From the NCBI RefSeq assembly GCF_003710815.1, contig NZ_RHHP01000038.1:1-64000 (forward strand): a stretch of 64,000 nucleotides of DNA, in the 5' to 3' direction. This DNA comes from Brevibacillus centrosporus (GTDB lineage: Bacteria > Bacillota > Bacilli > Brevibacillales > Brevibacillaceae). The position numbers and the translations under genes were made by a program. Numbering within the stretch: position 1 is the first letter of the stretch; each line of letters starts with the position of its first letter. Below the pieces are notes generated by a model. It saw only the letters and a program-made list of their open reading frames with translations. It searched no databases and was not told the DNA's origin. Below are positions 42,025 through 50,798 of the stretch, in pieces.

Positions 42025-43776
42025 ATGTTTTCCGTTTTGACGAAGCTGAATTGGTTTTTTCGCGAGCATAGAAAGCAGTATATCATCGCGATTTCGCTGT
42101 TGATATTGGGAGGGATCCTTGAGGTTGTTCCGCCCAAGATCGTGGGAATCGCCATCGACGAGCTTCAGATGGGGACGATGACAGCAGAGCGATTAGGACA
42201 GATCGTGATGGGTTATGCAGCTCTAGCTGTCTTTCTTTATTTGGTGAACCTCGTCTGGGTGAACAAACTTTTCGGAGGTGCCTATCTGGCAGAGCGCTCG
42301 CTTCGCTCCAAGCTGATGACTCACTTTTTGAAAATGACCCCGACCTTTTACCAGAAAAATCGAACGGGAGACCTGATGGCACGGGCCACAAACGACCTCA
42401 AGGCGGTGTCGATGACGACCGGCTTCGGTATTTTGACGCTGGTGGACTCCGCGAGCTTTACCTCTGTCATCATTTTGACGATGGGCTTTTTCGTCAGCTG
42501 GAAGCTTACGCTGGCATCCATTTTGCCGCTTCCATTCATGGCGTATGCGATTCATCGCTACGGGAAGAAGATTCACGAACGATTCTCACAGGCCCAGGAT
42601 GCTTTTGGCGAGCTGAACGATCAAGTACTGGAATCGGTTGCTGGCGTTCGTGTAGTTCGTGCCTATGTACAGGAGACGGCAGATGAAAAGCGCTTCCGTA
42701 CGAAGACCAGAGAAGTCTATGAAAAAAACATCGCGGTAGCGAAAGTCGATTCCCTCATCGAGCCTACCGTCAAAATTTTGGTCGGCATCTGCTACATGAT
42801 CGGATTGATTTACGGGGGATATCTCGTGTTTCATCAGGAGCTGACCCTGGGGGAGCTGATCTCCTTTAACGTCTACCTGGGGATGCTCATCTGGCCCATG
42901 TTTGCGATCGGCGAGCTGATCAACATCATGCAGCGGGGAAGTGCCTCACTTGACCGGGTGAACGAGACCTTGGCGTATCCCGCGGACGTGACAGACCATG
43001 CACAGCCCGTTTCGCCACAAAGTCCGGAGACCATCTGCTTTGATCGCGTCACCTTCCGCTATCCTTCTGCGCATGTGGAGTCGCTCAGGGAAGTCTCCTT
43101 TACGCTGCAACGGGGGCAAACCCTGGGGATCGTGGGAAGGACCGGGAGCGGCAAGACGACGCTGGTGCGACAGCTGCTGCGAGAGTTTCCGCTCGGTACC
43201 GGGTCTATTTCGATTGCGGGAACGCCAGTGGAAAGAATACCGCTCGATCAGCTCAAGCGCTGGATTGGCTACGTCCCTCAGGAGCAGATCCTGTTCTCCA
43301 AAACGGTCCGGGAAAATGTGCTGCTCGGTAAAAAGGAAGGTACGGAGGAAGATCTGCAGGAGGCGCTGCGCTTGGCAGCCTTCGCAAAGGACGTGAAATT
43401 TTTGCAGGGTGGAGTAGAAACACTCGTCGGCGAAAGAGGAGTAGCACTGTCTGGCGGGCAAAAGCAGCGCGTATCGATCGCCCGAGCGCTGCTGGTTCAG
43501 CCTGAAATCCTGATTCTCGATGACGCCATGTCGGCGGTTGACGGAAAGACGGAGGCGGAGATGATCGCCAATATCCGCAGGGAACGCTCGGGTAAGACCA
43601 CGCTGATTACGACACACCGTCTATCAGCGGTAAAGCATGCGGATTGGATTCTGGTGCTCGAAGACGGGAAAATCGTCGAGGAAGGCACACACGAGCAGCT
43701 GATCGAGCTGGGCGGGTGGTACAAGGAACAGTACGTGCTTCAACAGATGGAGGCACAACTGACGGAAGGCGAGTGA
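42025..43776 (+). CDS. bmrC: BmrC/YheI-type ABC exporter half-transporter
   Basis: 583 residues, close to B. subtilis BmrC (585): six-helix ABC transmembrane domain, then ATPase with Walker A GRTGSGKTT (about 372), signature LSGGQKQR, Walker B ILILDDAMSAVD and H-loop TTHRLS. The catalytic Glu after Walker B is Asp (about residue 499), so its ATP site is degenerate, as in BmrC. With the next protein it should form a heterodimeric drug exporter. GAGGAG lies before the ATG, downstream of the attenuator. Confidence 0.92.
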   Translation: MFSVLTKLNWFFREHRKQYIIAISLLILGGILEVVPPKIVGIAIDELQMGTMTAERLGQIVMGYAALAVFLYLVNLVWVNKLFGGAYLAERSLRSKLMTHFLKMTPTFYQKNRTGDLMARATNDLKAVSMTTGFGILTLVDSASFTSVIILTMGFFVSWKLTLASILPLPFMAYAIHRYGKKIHERFSQAQDAFGELNDQVLESVAGVRVVRAYVQETADEKRFRTKTREVYEKNIAVAKVDSLIEPTVKILVGICYMIGLIYGGYLVFHQELTLGELISFNVYLGMLIWPMFAIGELINIMQRGSASLDRVNETLAYPADVTDHAQPVSPQSPETICFDRVTFRYPSAHVESLREVSFTLQRGQTLGIVGRTGSGKTTLVRQLLREFPLGTGSISIAGTPVERIPLDQLKRWIGYVPQEQILFSKTVRENVLLGKKEGTEEDLQEALRLAAFAKDVKFLQGGVETLVGERGVALSGGQKQRVSIARALLVQPEILILDDAMSAVDGKTEAEMIANIRRERSGKTTLITTHRLSAVKHADWILVLEDGKIVEEGTHEQLIELGGWYKEQYVLQQMEAQLTEGE

Positions 43777-43780
43777 TTGC

Positions 43781-45814
43781 ATGACAACGGGAAAGCGACT
43801 ATTTCGCTATGCGGCTTTATTTAAGAAAACGATCCTGCTTGGGCTGCTCATGCTGTCCATCGCGGTGGCGGCCGAGCTGACCGGTCCCTTTTTGGCCAAA
43901 AAGATGATCGATACCCATATTCTCGGGATTGAGCTGCCTTGGTACGAGACTGCGCAGCGAGGGGATTCTGCCTTGTATCAGGGAAAATGGTACACACGCC
44001 AGGATCATTTGAGCGAGGGGGAAAAAGCGGGTGCGCAGGTGCGTGTCCTGCAGGTAGGCCGCGACTATTACTTCGTCGGACAGCCGATTGCAGAGGATGG
44101 TCAACGAGAGGTGCAAAATGGGAAGCTAACCATCAAAAGCAGCAGCAGGACAGCAGAATATCCCGCACAAAGACTGACCAACTCCGAGGTTTTCGCGTTC
44201 TTTCGCCCGGAGACCAAAGGCTTGATTATGCTGGCAGCAGCGTACATGGGGCTGTTGATACTGGCTTCTGTCTTTCATTATGGGCAGAAGTTCATGCTGC
44301 AAAAATCAGCGAACCAGGTCATCCAGAAGCTGCGCGTCGATGTGTTTGCGCATATTCAGCGACTGCCGATCACTTATTTCGACAACCTGCCGGCAGGAAA
44401 AGTGGTGGCCCGCGTCACCAATGATACAGAGGCAGTGCGTGAGCTGTTTACGAAAGTGCTCGATCAGTTTTTCAGCAGCAGCATTTATCTGATTGGGATT
44501 TTTACCGCCCTCTTCCTCCTTGATGTCAGACTGGCATCGGTCTGTCTCCTGCTTTTGCCGATCATGGTGGTCTGGGTCATCCTGTACCGCAAATACGCTG
44601 CGGCTTTTAATCACGCCATACGCAGCAGGCTTAGCGACATCAATGCGATGATCAACGAGTCCATTCAAGGGATGTCGATCATCCAGGCATTTCGCCGGGA
44701 GAAGGAGACCAAAGAGGAATTTAACGAGCTGAATGAAGAGATATTTTCCTACCAAAAAAAGCTGCAGCGACTCAATTCCATCACTTCTTTTAATCTCGTG
44801 CAGCTGCTGCGAAACACCGCTTTTATCCTGTTTATTTGGTATGTGGGCGGAGCATCGGCGGGAGTAGGCACGCTCTTCACATTCGGTGCCTTATACGCAT
44901 TTGTCGATTATCTCAATCGTCTGTTTCAGCCGATCACACAAATCGTCAATCAATTGGCTTTGCTGGAGCAGGCGCGCGTTGCGGCAGAGCGGGTGTTTGA
45001 ACTCTTGGACGAGGAAGGAATCGAGGTCGATCGTGGGAAAGCGGCGTGCTATCAGGGAAATGTCCGTTTTGACAACGTTTCGTTTGCCTATCAACCGAAT
45101 CAGTACGTTCTAAAGCAGGTGTCCTTGGAAGCGTGGCCGGGAGAAACAGTCGCTCTGGTCGGTCATACCGGCTCAGGAAAAAGCTCGATCATTAATTTGC
45201 TGTTCCGGTTTTATGACGTCAACCAGGGCGCAGTAATGATCGACGGGCGCAACGTGATAGAAATGACGAAGCAGCAGGTACGCCAGCACATGGGAATCGT
45301 TTTGCAGGATCCGTTTTTGTTCACGGGGACGATCCTGTCCAACGTGACGTTGGGAGACCCTTCGATCTCACGGGAGAGGGCAGAAAAGGCATTGCGCGAT
45401 GTCGGGGCAGATCAGCTGCTGCGGACCCTGCCAAATGGTTTTGACGAGCCGGTCATCGAAAAGGGAAGTACCTTGTCTGCCGGACAGCGCCAGCTTATTT
45501 CTTTTGCCCGTGCCCTTGCGTTTGACCCTGCGATTCTGGTACTGGACGAAGCCACGGCCAATATCGATACGGAGACGGAAGGGATCATTCAGCAGGCGCT
45601 GGAGGTGGTGAAAAAGGGCAGGACCACCTTCATCATTGCTCACCGGCTTTCCACGATCAAAAATGCGGATCAGATTCTTGTTCTGGATCGGGGAAGTATC
45701 GTAGAGCGAGGACGACATGAAGACCTGATGGCAAAACGCGGGAAGTATTTTCAAATGTATCAATTGCAGCAGGGAGAAAACGCGTCTACTGGCATGGCAT
45801 TGACGTCGCCATAA
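43781..45814 (+). CDS. bmrD: BmrD/YheH-type ABC exporter half-transporter
   Basis: 677 residues (BmrD is 673). The transmembrane domain has an ~85-residue extracellular insert between helices 1 and 2 (about residues 45-135), a BmrD feature. ATPase: Walker A GHTGSGKSS, signature LSAGQRQL, Walker B LVLDEATANID with the catalytic Glu retained, H-loop IAHRLS. It supplies the competent site in the heterodimer. Starts 4 bp after the bmrC stop with GGAAGG upstream. Confidence 0.92.
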   Translation: MTTGKRLFRYAALFKKTILLGLLMLSIAVAAELTGPFLAKKMIDTHILGIELPWYETAQRGDSALYQGKWYTRQDHLSEGEKAGAQVRVLQVGRDYYFVGQPIAEDGQREVQNGKLTIKSSSRTAEYPAQRLTNSEVFAFFRPETKGLIMLAAAYMGLLILASVFHYGQKFMLQKSANQVIQKLRVDVFAHIQRLPITYFDNLPAGKVVARVTNDTEAVRELFTKVLDQFFSSSIYLIGIFTALFLLDVRLASVCLLLLPIMVVWVILYRKYAAAFNHAIRSRLSDINAMINESIQGMSIIQAFRREKETKEEFNELNEEIFSYQKKLQRLNSITSFNLVQLLRNTAFILFIWYVGGASAGVGTLFTFGALYAFVDYLNRLFQPITQIVNQLALLEQARVAAERVFELLDEEGIEVDRGKAACYQGNVRFDNVSFAYQPNQYVLKQVSLEAWPGETVALVGHTGSGKSSIINLLFRFYDVNQGAVMIDGRNVIEMTKQQVRQHMGIVLQDPFLFTGTILSNVTLGDPSISRERAEKALRDVGADQLLRTLPNGFDEPVIEKGSTLSAGQRQLISFARALAFDPAILVLDEATANIDTETEGIIQQALEVVKKGRTTFIIAHRLSTIKNADQILVLDRGSIVERGRHEDLMAKRGKYFQMYQLQQGENASTGMALTSP

Positions 45815-45854
45815 AGCGGGGAGCATGGCCAAAAACAGTCCTATAATATAGAAG

Positions 45855-45892
45855 AAAGCGGCCTTCCTCAGTAGTAGGGAAGGCCGCTTTTC
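45855..45892. terminator. Bidirectional terminator between bmrD and uppP
   Basis: AAAGCGGCCTTCC pairs with GGAAGGCCGCTTT; T-rich on both strands. Confidence 0.85.
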
Positions 45893-45922
45893 GATTGAGT
45901 GCATGCAAATGCTCTTTTGGCT

Positions 45923-46753
45923 TTACATCACGAAGAAGAAAATGAGCGCAGCCAGCACGATTCGATACAGAGCAAATGGCACCAGCTTGATCTTGTTGAT
46001 CAGCTTCAGGAAGAAACGAATCGCCAGCAAAGCAAAGATGAACGCGCTGATGAATCCGACGATAAAGAAGGGCAGTGTGTCCGCCGTGATGTACTGCCAG
46101 TGCTTCAGGAGCGACAGAAAGCTCGCACCCGCCATGACAGGAACAGCCATGATAAACGTAAAGTCAGAGGCTGCGCGGTGACTCAGCCCCAGCATTACCC
46201 CACCGGAAATCGTAGAGCCGGAGCGGGAGAAGCCTGGCCACAGAGCAATACATTGAAACAGCCCGATGATGAGTGCTTGCTTGTACGTGATTTGGTCGAC
46301 GCTCGCAGCTTTCGGCTTTCCAGGACGGAACCAGTCGGCAGCGATCATCAGGACAGCGCCGGCTACGAGTCCGATGAGAACGGTGTTGATGGAAAACAGA
46401 TACTCATCGATGTAATCATTAAATAACAAACCGAGTACGGCAGCCGGCAGCAGTCCGACAAAGACCTGCGACAACCGAAGCTTGTGGCCTGGGCCATTGC
46501 CGTCCGGGGAGACTTTTTTGAGTCCGAGCAGACTGAGAAAACGATCTTTAAAGACGATCACAGCCGCTAAAATTGAGCCGAGCTGAATGACCACCTTGAA
46601 AGTATTCGCAACTTCCGGGGAAAACAGTTCTTTTGAATGCAAAAGGGTATCGTCGACGATAATCATGTGCCCAGTTGAAGAGACGGGCGCGAATTCTGTG
46701 AGGCCTTCTACAAGTCCCAACACAAACGCCACGAACATATGCCAAAGATCCAT
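45923..46753 (-). CDS. uppP: Undecaprenyl-diphosphatase (UppP/BacA)
   Basis: 276 residues, all-membrane. Both catalytic segments are present: EGLTEFAPVSSTGH near the N-terminus and PGFSRSGSTI mid-protein. It dephosphorylates undecaprenyl pyrophosphate to recycle the lipid carrier for peptidoglycan; extra copies give bacitracin resistance. AAAGGTGAG precedes the ATG. Convergent with the drug-exporter operon; a link to cell-wall antibiotic stress is only suggestive. Confidence 0.93.
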   Translation of the reverse strand: MDLWHMFVAFVLGLVEGLTEFAPVSSTGHMIIVDDTLLHSKELFSPEVANTFKVVIQLGSILAAVIVFKDRFLSLLGLKKVSPDGNGPGHKLRLSQVFVGLLPAAVLGLLFNDYIDEYLFSINTVLIGLVAGAVLMIAADWFRPGKPKAASVDQITYKQALIIGLFQCIALWPGFSRSGSTISGGVMLGLSHRAASDFTFIMAVPVMAGASFLSLLKHWQYITADTLPFFIVGFISAFIFALLAIRFFLKLINKIKLVPFALYRIVLAALIFFFVM

Positions 46754-47023
46754 GGTTACTCACCTTTCCAAAAACGCCTCTCTCGTATGGCGCACGTTTT
46801 AATAGGAGTTGTCCCTCATCCACTTTAATACAAAAGACGTGAAATAGTAAGCCTTTCCTTGATGACTCGCAAACCACAAAGGAAGATACGAATGACCGCG
46901 AGCAAAGGGTACGGGTAGGAAGAAAAAAAGATCAGTCAGGAAAGTAACTACTCAACTCATGTTCAGGAAGGTATGATGAGAGTAGGAAGTCTATCTCACA
47001 TTGCAAACAAAGGAGAAGAGCGC

Positions 47024-47350
47024 ATGCCCCAACTAATCGTAAGAGGAATCCAGGCAGAAAAATTGGCGGCCATCAGTGAACCACTCCTCGAGGAGTTGGC
47101 CGTTCTTTGCGGATGCGGCACGGATAATTTCACGATAGAATGCTTGCATACGACCGGCGTATTTGGCGGAAAAGTGGTAGAATCCTATCCCTTTATCGAG
47201 GTAGCCTGGTTTGAGCGCGGGCAGGAGACACGTGATCAGTTCGCTGAAATTGTGACCAAGTACATACTGTCCCTCGACATACCTGAGGTGGAAATGGCAT
47301 TTATCACGTACCAAAAGGAAAGCTACTACGCGAACGGGAAACATTTTTAG
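47024..47350 (+). CDS. DUF1904 family protein
   Basis: 108 residues, beginning MPQLIVRGI and resembling a tautomerase/MIF-like small fold: a beta strand, a helix (EPLLEELAVLCG), then strand pairs (FTIECLHT, FIEVAWFERG) and a second helix (QFAEIVTKYIL). DUF1904 proteins are uncharacterised. ATG 47024 follows AAAGGAGAAGAGCG; an upstream frame extension to 46973 has no RBS. Confidence 0.7.
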   Translation: MPQLIVRGIQAEKLAAISEPLLEELAVLCGCGTDNFTIECLHTTGVFGGKVVESYPFIEVAWFERGQETRDQFAEIVTKYILSLDIPEVEMAFITYQKESYYANGKHF

Positions 47351-47503
47351 ACAGATTTCCCGGGAAAGATTTTTTGTTTTCGACAGGAGCAAATGGGCCA
47401 GTCCATTCTTGATGAAGAATGGACTGGTTTTTGGTGGCAGGAGGAGCAGTTATGGCTAGGTAGTGAGGGCGGCTCTTTTTGAGTAAAGGGTAGAAAGGGA
47501 TTA

Positions 47504-47531
47504 TCTATTTTTATACCAAATAGACTATAAT
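47504..47531 (+). promoter_or_regulatory. Promoter/operator of the GntR gene
   Basis: Inverted repeat TCTATTT (47504-47510) and AAATAGA (47518-47524) with a 7-nt spacer, overlapping TATAAT at 47526-47531. It would place a dimeric regulator on the promoter. Confidence 0.5.
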
Positions 47532-47584
47532 AAGAGTGAATGAAATGAATGAACGTAAATCCAAACTTAGAGGAGATTTAGGAA

Positions 47585-48232
47585 GTGAAGGAAACGAAGA
47601 AAACGATTGCCTTGCAATTAGCGGAAGAACTTTCACAAAGAATCGCACGAGGTATTCTCAGCCCAAACGAACATTTGGTGGAAACCAAGCTCGCCGAAGA
47701 ATTTAACACGAGTAGAGCTCCTGTCCGCGAAGCGTTGTTGATGCTTGAAAAGGAAAGGCTCGTGACACGCGTTCCGCATCATGGGTTTGTTGTCAAAAAA
47801 TTTCGCAAAATAGAAATCCACCAATTGTATGACGCTACGTTTCGATTGGAAGAAATCGCGATGGCCAAGGCGGTGAATAATGTGACGGATCGTGATATCC
47901 AAGAGCTGGAGGAGATCCTAGCAGCGCAATGGTCTGCCATTCAAAAAGAGGATGTTGTTGAATACTATTCTCTCAATGAAAAGTTTCACGAGACGATTTT
48001 TGCCATTGCAAACAATGAATTTCTGGCCGAAATGCATCATTCCATGCGCAGGTCTACTCGTCCATTAAGCGTGTTAAATATAGGCCAAGGAAAGAACATG
48101 TACTCGTCCTATGAAGAACACAGCCGTCAACTTGATGCTTTGAAAAAGCGGGATACGGGGGCAGGAATTCAAGCCATTCGCGATCAGGAAAGCCGTTCGT
48201 TGAAAACGCTCGACATAGTCTATCCTTCGTAG
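47585..48232 (+). CDS. FCD-type GntR regulator of the CMD-ALDH cluster
   Basis: 215 residues. Winged helix (LAEELSQRIARGILSPNEHLVETKLAEEFNTSRAPVREALLMLEKERLV) then FCD domain with the metal-site pattern (FRLEEIAMAKA, N-E-K-F-H, H residues near YEEHSRQLDALKKRD). GTG start at 47585 fits family N-terminus. It is followed by a terminator, then the catabolic operon it most likely controls via the palindrome at 48389. Confidence 0.9.
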   Translation: MKETKKTIALQLAEELSQRIARGILSPNEHLVETKLAEEFNTSRAPVREALLMLEKERLVTRVPHHGFVVKKFRKIEIHQLYDATFRLEEIAMAKAVNNVTDRDIQELEEILAAQWSAIQKEDVVEYYSLNEKFHETIFAIANNEFLAEMHHSMRRSTRPLSVLNIGQGKNMYSSYEEHSRQLDALKKRDTGAGIQAIRDQESRSLKTLDIVYPS

Positions 48233-48234
48233 AG

Positions 48235-48266
48235 AAAAATCCGGCAGTAACAAACCGGATTTTTTT
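48235..48266 (+). terminator. Terminator of the GntR gene
   Basis: AAAAATCCGG pairs with CCGGATTTTTTT. Confidence 0.85.
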
Positions 48267-48276
48267 ATACAGAAGA

Positions 48277-48298
48277 CTGCGCCAAAGGCTTGGCGCAG
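48277..48298. repeat. GC-rich stem-loop CTGCGCCAA/TTGGCGCAG
   Basis: Perfect 9-bp arms around AGGC, no T-run. It shares AAAG-CTTGGCG with the stem-loop at 43-69. It lies between the GntR terminator and the CMD operon promoter in a 338-base gap that contains no gene. Confidence 0.5.
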
Positions 48299-48388
48299 GA
48301 TACATGCGGGCGCAGCGGTCAAGCGTCGAGGAGCCACGCAAATCATTTCAACGGTTCAGTGTCAGAAAAGTTTATTTTTTTATACAAC

Positions 48389-48400
48389 ATTGTCGACAAT
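48389..48400. promoter_or_regulatory. GntR-type operator ATTGTCGACAAT
   Basis: Perfect 12-bp palindrome in an AT-rich segment about 170 bp upstream of the first CMD gene. The TTGT..ACAA form is typical of FCD GntR regulators. Confidence 0.5.
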
Positions 48401-48570
48401 ATAGTATTCAATGATGTACAATGAGAAGGCAAAGAAGTCATCCGATTCTTTTCAAACTGACCCCTATTATCTGTTAATTTCAAAAAATTGAAATTAATTA
48501 ATGATGAAGGGGTTTCACAAGGAAATGAAAGCGGATACAGATCGAAAAATCGACGGGAGGCTGAACGAAC

Positions 48571-48948
48571 ATGAAAAGTGAAAAGTTTGATCAAGGTTTG
48601 GAGATCCGCAGAGCAGTACTGGGAGCTGAGCATGTAGACCGCTCGCTGGCAAACGCTACGGATTTTGACATGCCCATGCAAGAACTCACCACAGAATGGT
48701 GCTGGGGAACATGCTGGTCACGCCCGGGTCTCTCTCGCAGAGATCGCAGCATGCTTAACCTTGCGATGCTGAGCGCTCTTGGCCGACCTGATGAACTAGC
48801 CTTGCACGTACGAGGAGCCATTACAAATGGTGTAACACCCGAAGAAATTACCGAAGTCTTTTATCAAGTAGCGGTTTATTGTGGTGTGCCTGCAGGTGTG
48901 GAAGCGTTTAAAGTCGGCAAGCGTGTTCTTGCTGAGTTGCAAAAATAA
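48571..48948 (+). CDS. Carboxymuconolactone-decarboxylase family protein (PcaC-like)
   Basis: 125 residues, single CMD domain. It has the PcaC pattern: QELTTEWCWGTCWSRPGLSRRDRSMLNLAM, then ALHVRGAITNGVTPEEITEVFYQVAVYCGVPAG. PcaC converts 4-carboxymuconolactone to 3-oxoadipate enol-lactone. The motif is common to wider acid-decarboxylating or peroxidase-type relatives, so the substrate here is unknown. GGGAGG precedes ATG; first gene of an operon that continues with an oxidoreductase. Confidence 0.8.
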   Translation: MKSEKFDQGLEIRRAVLGAEHVDRSLANATDFDMPMQELTTEWCWGTCWSRPGLSRRDRSMLNLAMLSALGRPDELALHVRGAITNGVTPEEITEVFYQVAVYCGVPAGVEAFKVGKRVLAELQK

Positions 48949-48988
48949 ACATCAGGACACTACTTAAAACGAAAGAAGGTTGAGCAAA

Positions 48989-49900
48989 TTGACAAAGCTG
49001 GGTTTTATCGGCTTGGGAAATATGGGGTTTCACATGGCGCGGAGGCTCCTCGAAAACGGGCATTCCGTAGCCGTACTCGATGCCAGGGAGGAAGCGTTGA
49101 AGCCGTTCCAGGCTTATCCGAATGCTGTCATCGCATCGACGCCAGCAGAAATCACCCAACTGGCGGATACGATTCTCGTAAGCTTGCCAAATCCGCAAGT
49201 AGCGAAAAACGTAGCCCTGGGAGAATATGGGCTGACCTCCGGAAGGCCCTTTCAAACCTACATTGATTTATCAACCACTGGCCCCGAAGCTGCTCAACAA
49301 ATTGCTGCTGCACTTACCGAACGCGGCGTTGCCTGCTTGGATGCTCCTGTCAGTGGTGGTGTGCCGGGCGCTGAAAAGGGCACCTTGTCCATTATGGTGG
49401 CAGGACCCAAAGAAGCCTATGATGCCAATCTCCCTGTGCTTGAAATCATTGGAAACAAAACCTTTTATGTGGGACCTGAGGCAGGCCAGGCACAAACGCT
49501 CAAAATATCCAATAATTACTTGTCTGCCGTAGCCTTGATTGCGACCTCGGAAGCCATGGTATTAGGAGTGAAGGCTGGCCTCGATCCGCAAACCATGCTG
49601 GATGTATTCAATGTCAGCAGTGGCCGCAACAGCGCCACACTGGATAAGTTCCCGGCTGCTGTGCTGAACCGCAATTTTGATTACGGTTTCAAATCCGGTC
49701 TCATGTACAAAGATGTTGCGTTGTGCATGCACGAAGCGGACCGCTTGGGGGCCACGATGTGGATTGGAAGCAACGTAAAGGAATTTTTTAAACTGACAAA
49801 GGAACATCTCGGTGCCGATTCAGATACAACCGAAGTCGTCCGGCTATTCGAGGAGTGGGCCAAAGTCCGAGTAGAAGCAAGCGAGGAGAGGTTGATATGA
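48989..49900 (+). CDS. Beta-hydroxyacid dehydrogenase (HIBADH/GarR family)
   Basis: 303 residues. N-terminal Rossmann motif GFIGLGNMGFHMA, substrate loop DAPVSGGVPGAEKGTLSIM and the catalytic Lys region LKISNNYLSA. The family includes 3-hydroxyisobutyrate dehydrogenase, tartronate semialdehyde reductase and relatives; which of NAD or NADP is used cannot be settled. TTG 48989 is preferred with AAGAAGG 9 nt upstream; an in-frame TTG at 48980 is too close to that element. Overlaps the next gene by 4 bp. Confidence 0.82.
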   Translation: MTKLGFIGLGNMGFHMARRLLENGHSVAVLDAREEALKPFQAYPNAVIASTPAEITQLADTILVSLPNPQVAKNVALGEYGLTSGRPFQTYIDLSTTGPEAAQQIAAALTERGVACLDAPVSGGVPGAEKGTLSIMVAGPKEAYDANLPVLEIIGNKTFYVGPEAGQAQTLKISNNYLSAVALIATSEAMVLGVKAGLDPQTMLDVFNVSSGRNSATLDKFPAAVLNRNFDYGFKSGLMYKDVALCMHEADRLGATMWIGSNVKEFFKLTKEHLGADSDTTEVVRLFEEWAKVRVEASEERLI

Positions 49901-50667
49901 ACGAAAAACTAACTCCCCATCAAACCGCCATCAAAGAAGCCTTTATCAAGGAGCGAGGGTACTGGTCAACGGAGATTTGGGAGGATGTGCTACATCTTGA
50001 TCCCGACTTTCTCAAAGCCTACCTGAAATTTTCAGCGGTGCCTTTCCAGAAAAACCACAGTCATATTGATTTGAAGACAAAAGAATTGATTTACATTGCC
50101 TTCGATGTAGCAGCAACTCATATGTATCAGCCGGGAACACGGCAGCATATGGAAAATGCACTAGGCTACGGGGCAACTCCCGAGGAAATCATGGAAGTGA
50201 TCGAGTTGGCTAGCGTTCTCGGGATTCACGCAGCAACCGTGGCTTCCCCGATTCTCATGGAAGTGCTCGCAGAGAATGGCACGCCCGTTGATGCGGAAAT
50301 GAGCCCTCGCCAAAAGGAGCTCAAGCAGGTATTTATCGATGAAAGAGGCTATTGGTCCGAAATGTGGGATAGCGTATTGCTGCTTGATCCTGACTTTTTC
50401 GAGGCTTATCTTGAATTTTCCGGAGTTGCCTTCAAACACAATCATCTGGATCCGAAAATCCGAGAGTTCATTTGCCTGACAGTGGATGCTGCGGCCACGC
50501 ATCTTTATGAACCGGGGATTCGGGTGCATATGCGCAACGCCATCCAATACGGAGCCACGAAAGAAGAAATCATGGAGGTCCTCGAGCTTGCCAGCACTTT
50601 AGGGATCCATGCAGCAACAGTAAGTGTGCCGATCTTGTCTAGATTGGTGAACAAAGGCAACGAATAA
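49897..50667 (+). CDS. Tandem double-CMD-domain protein
   Basis: 256 residues made of two similar ~125-residue CMD domains, each starting with a KERGYW / DERGYW motif and ending with EEIMEVxELASxLGIHAATVxxPIL. The aligned His (HMENAL, HMRNAI) is in both. The duplication gives a fused pseudo-dimer of what is usually an oligomer. ATG overlaps the upstream TGA (ATGA), so translation is coupled. It may act with the single-CMD protein on the same pathway; the reaction is unknown. Confidence 0.8.
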   Translation: MNEKLTPHQTAIKEAFIKERGYWSTEIWEDVLHLDPDFLKAYLKFSAVPFQKNHSHIDLKTKELIYIAFDVAATHMYQPGTRQHMENALGYGATPEEIMEVIELASVLGIHAATVASPILMEVLAENGTPVDAEMSPRQKELKQVFIDERGYWSEMWDSVLLLDPDFFEAYLEFSGVAFKHNHLDPKIREFICLTVDAAATHLYEPGIRVHMRNAIQYGATKEEIMEVLELASTLGIHAATVSVPILSRLVNKGNE

Positions 50668-50691
50668 AACGGCAACCGCCCTTTGGGACTT

Positions 50692-50747
50692 AAAGCAGCG
50701 GGGATGAAATTCCATACACATCGTTTCATTCCCGGCTGCTCTTTTTC
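50692..50747 (+). terminator. Terminator of the CMD-HIBADH-CMD2 operon
   Basis: AAAGCAGCGGGGATGAAA pairs with TTTCATTCCCGGCTGCT, then CTTTTTC. The MFS gene follows 51 nt later, with AATTTTGTATACGT between. Confidence 0.85.
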
Positions 50748-50798
50748 TCTAGCACAGAAAAGAGTAAGAAAATTTTGTATACGTAAAGGAGGATCGTT

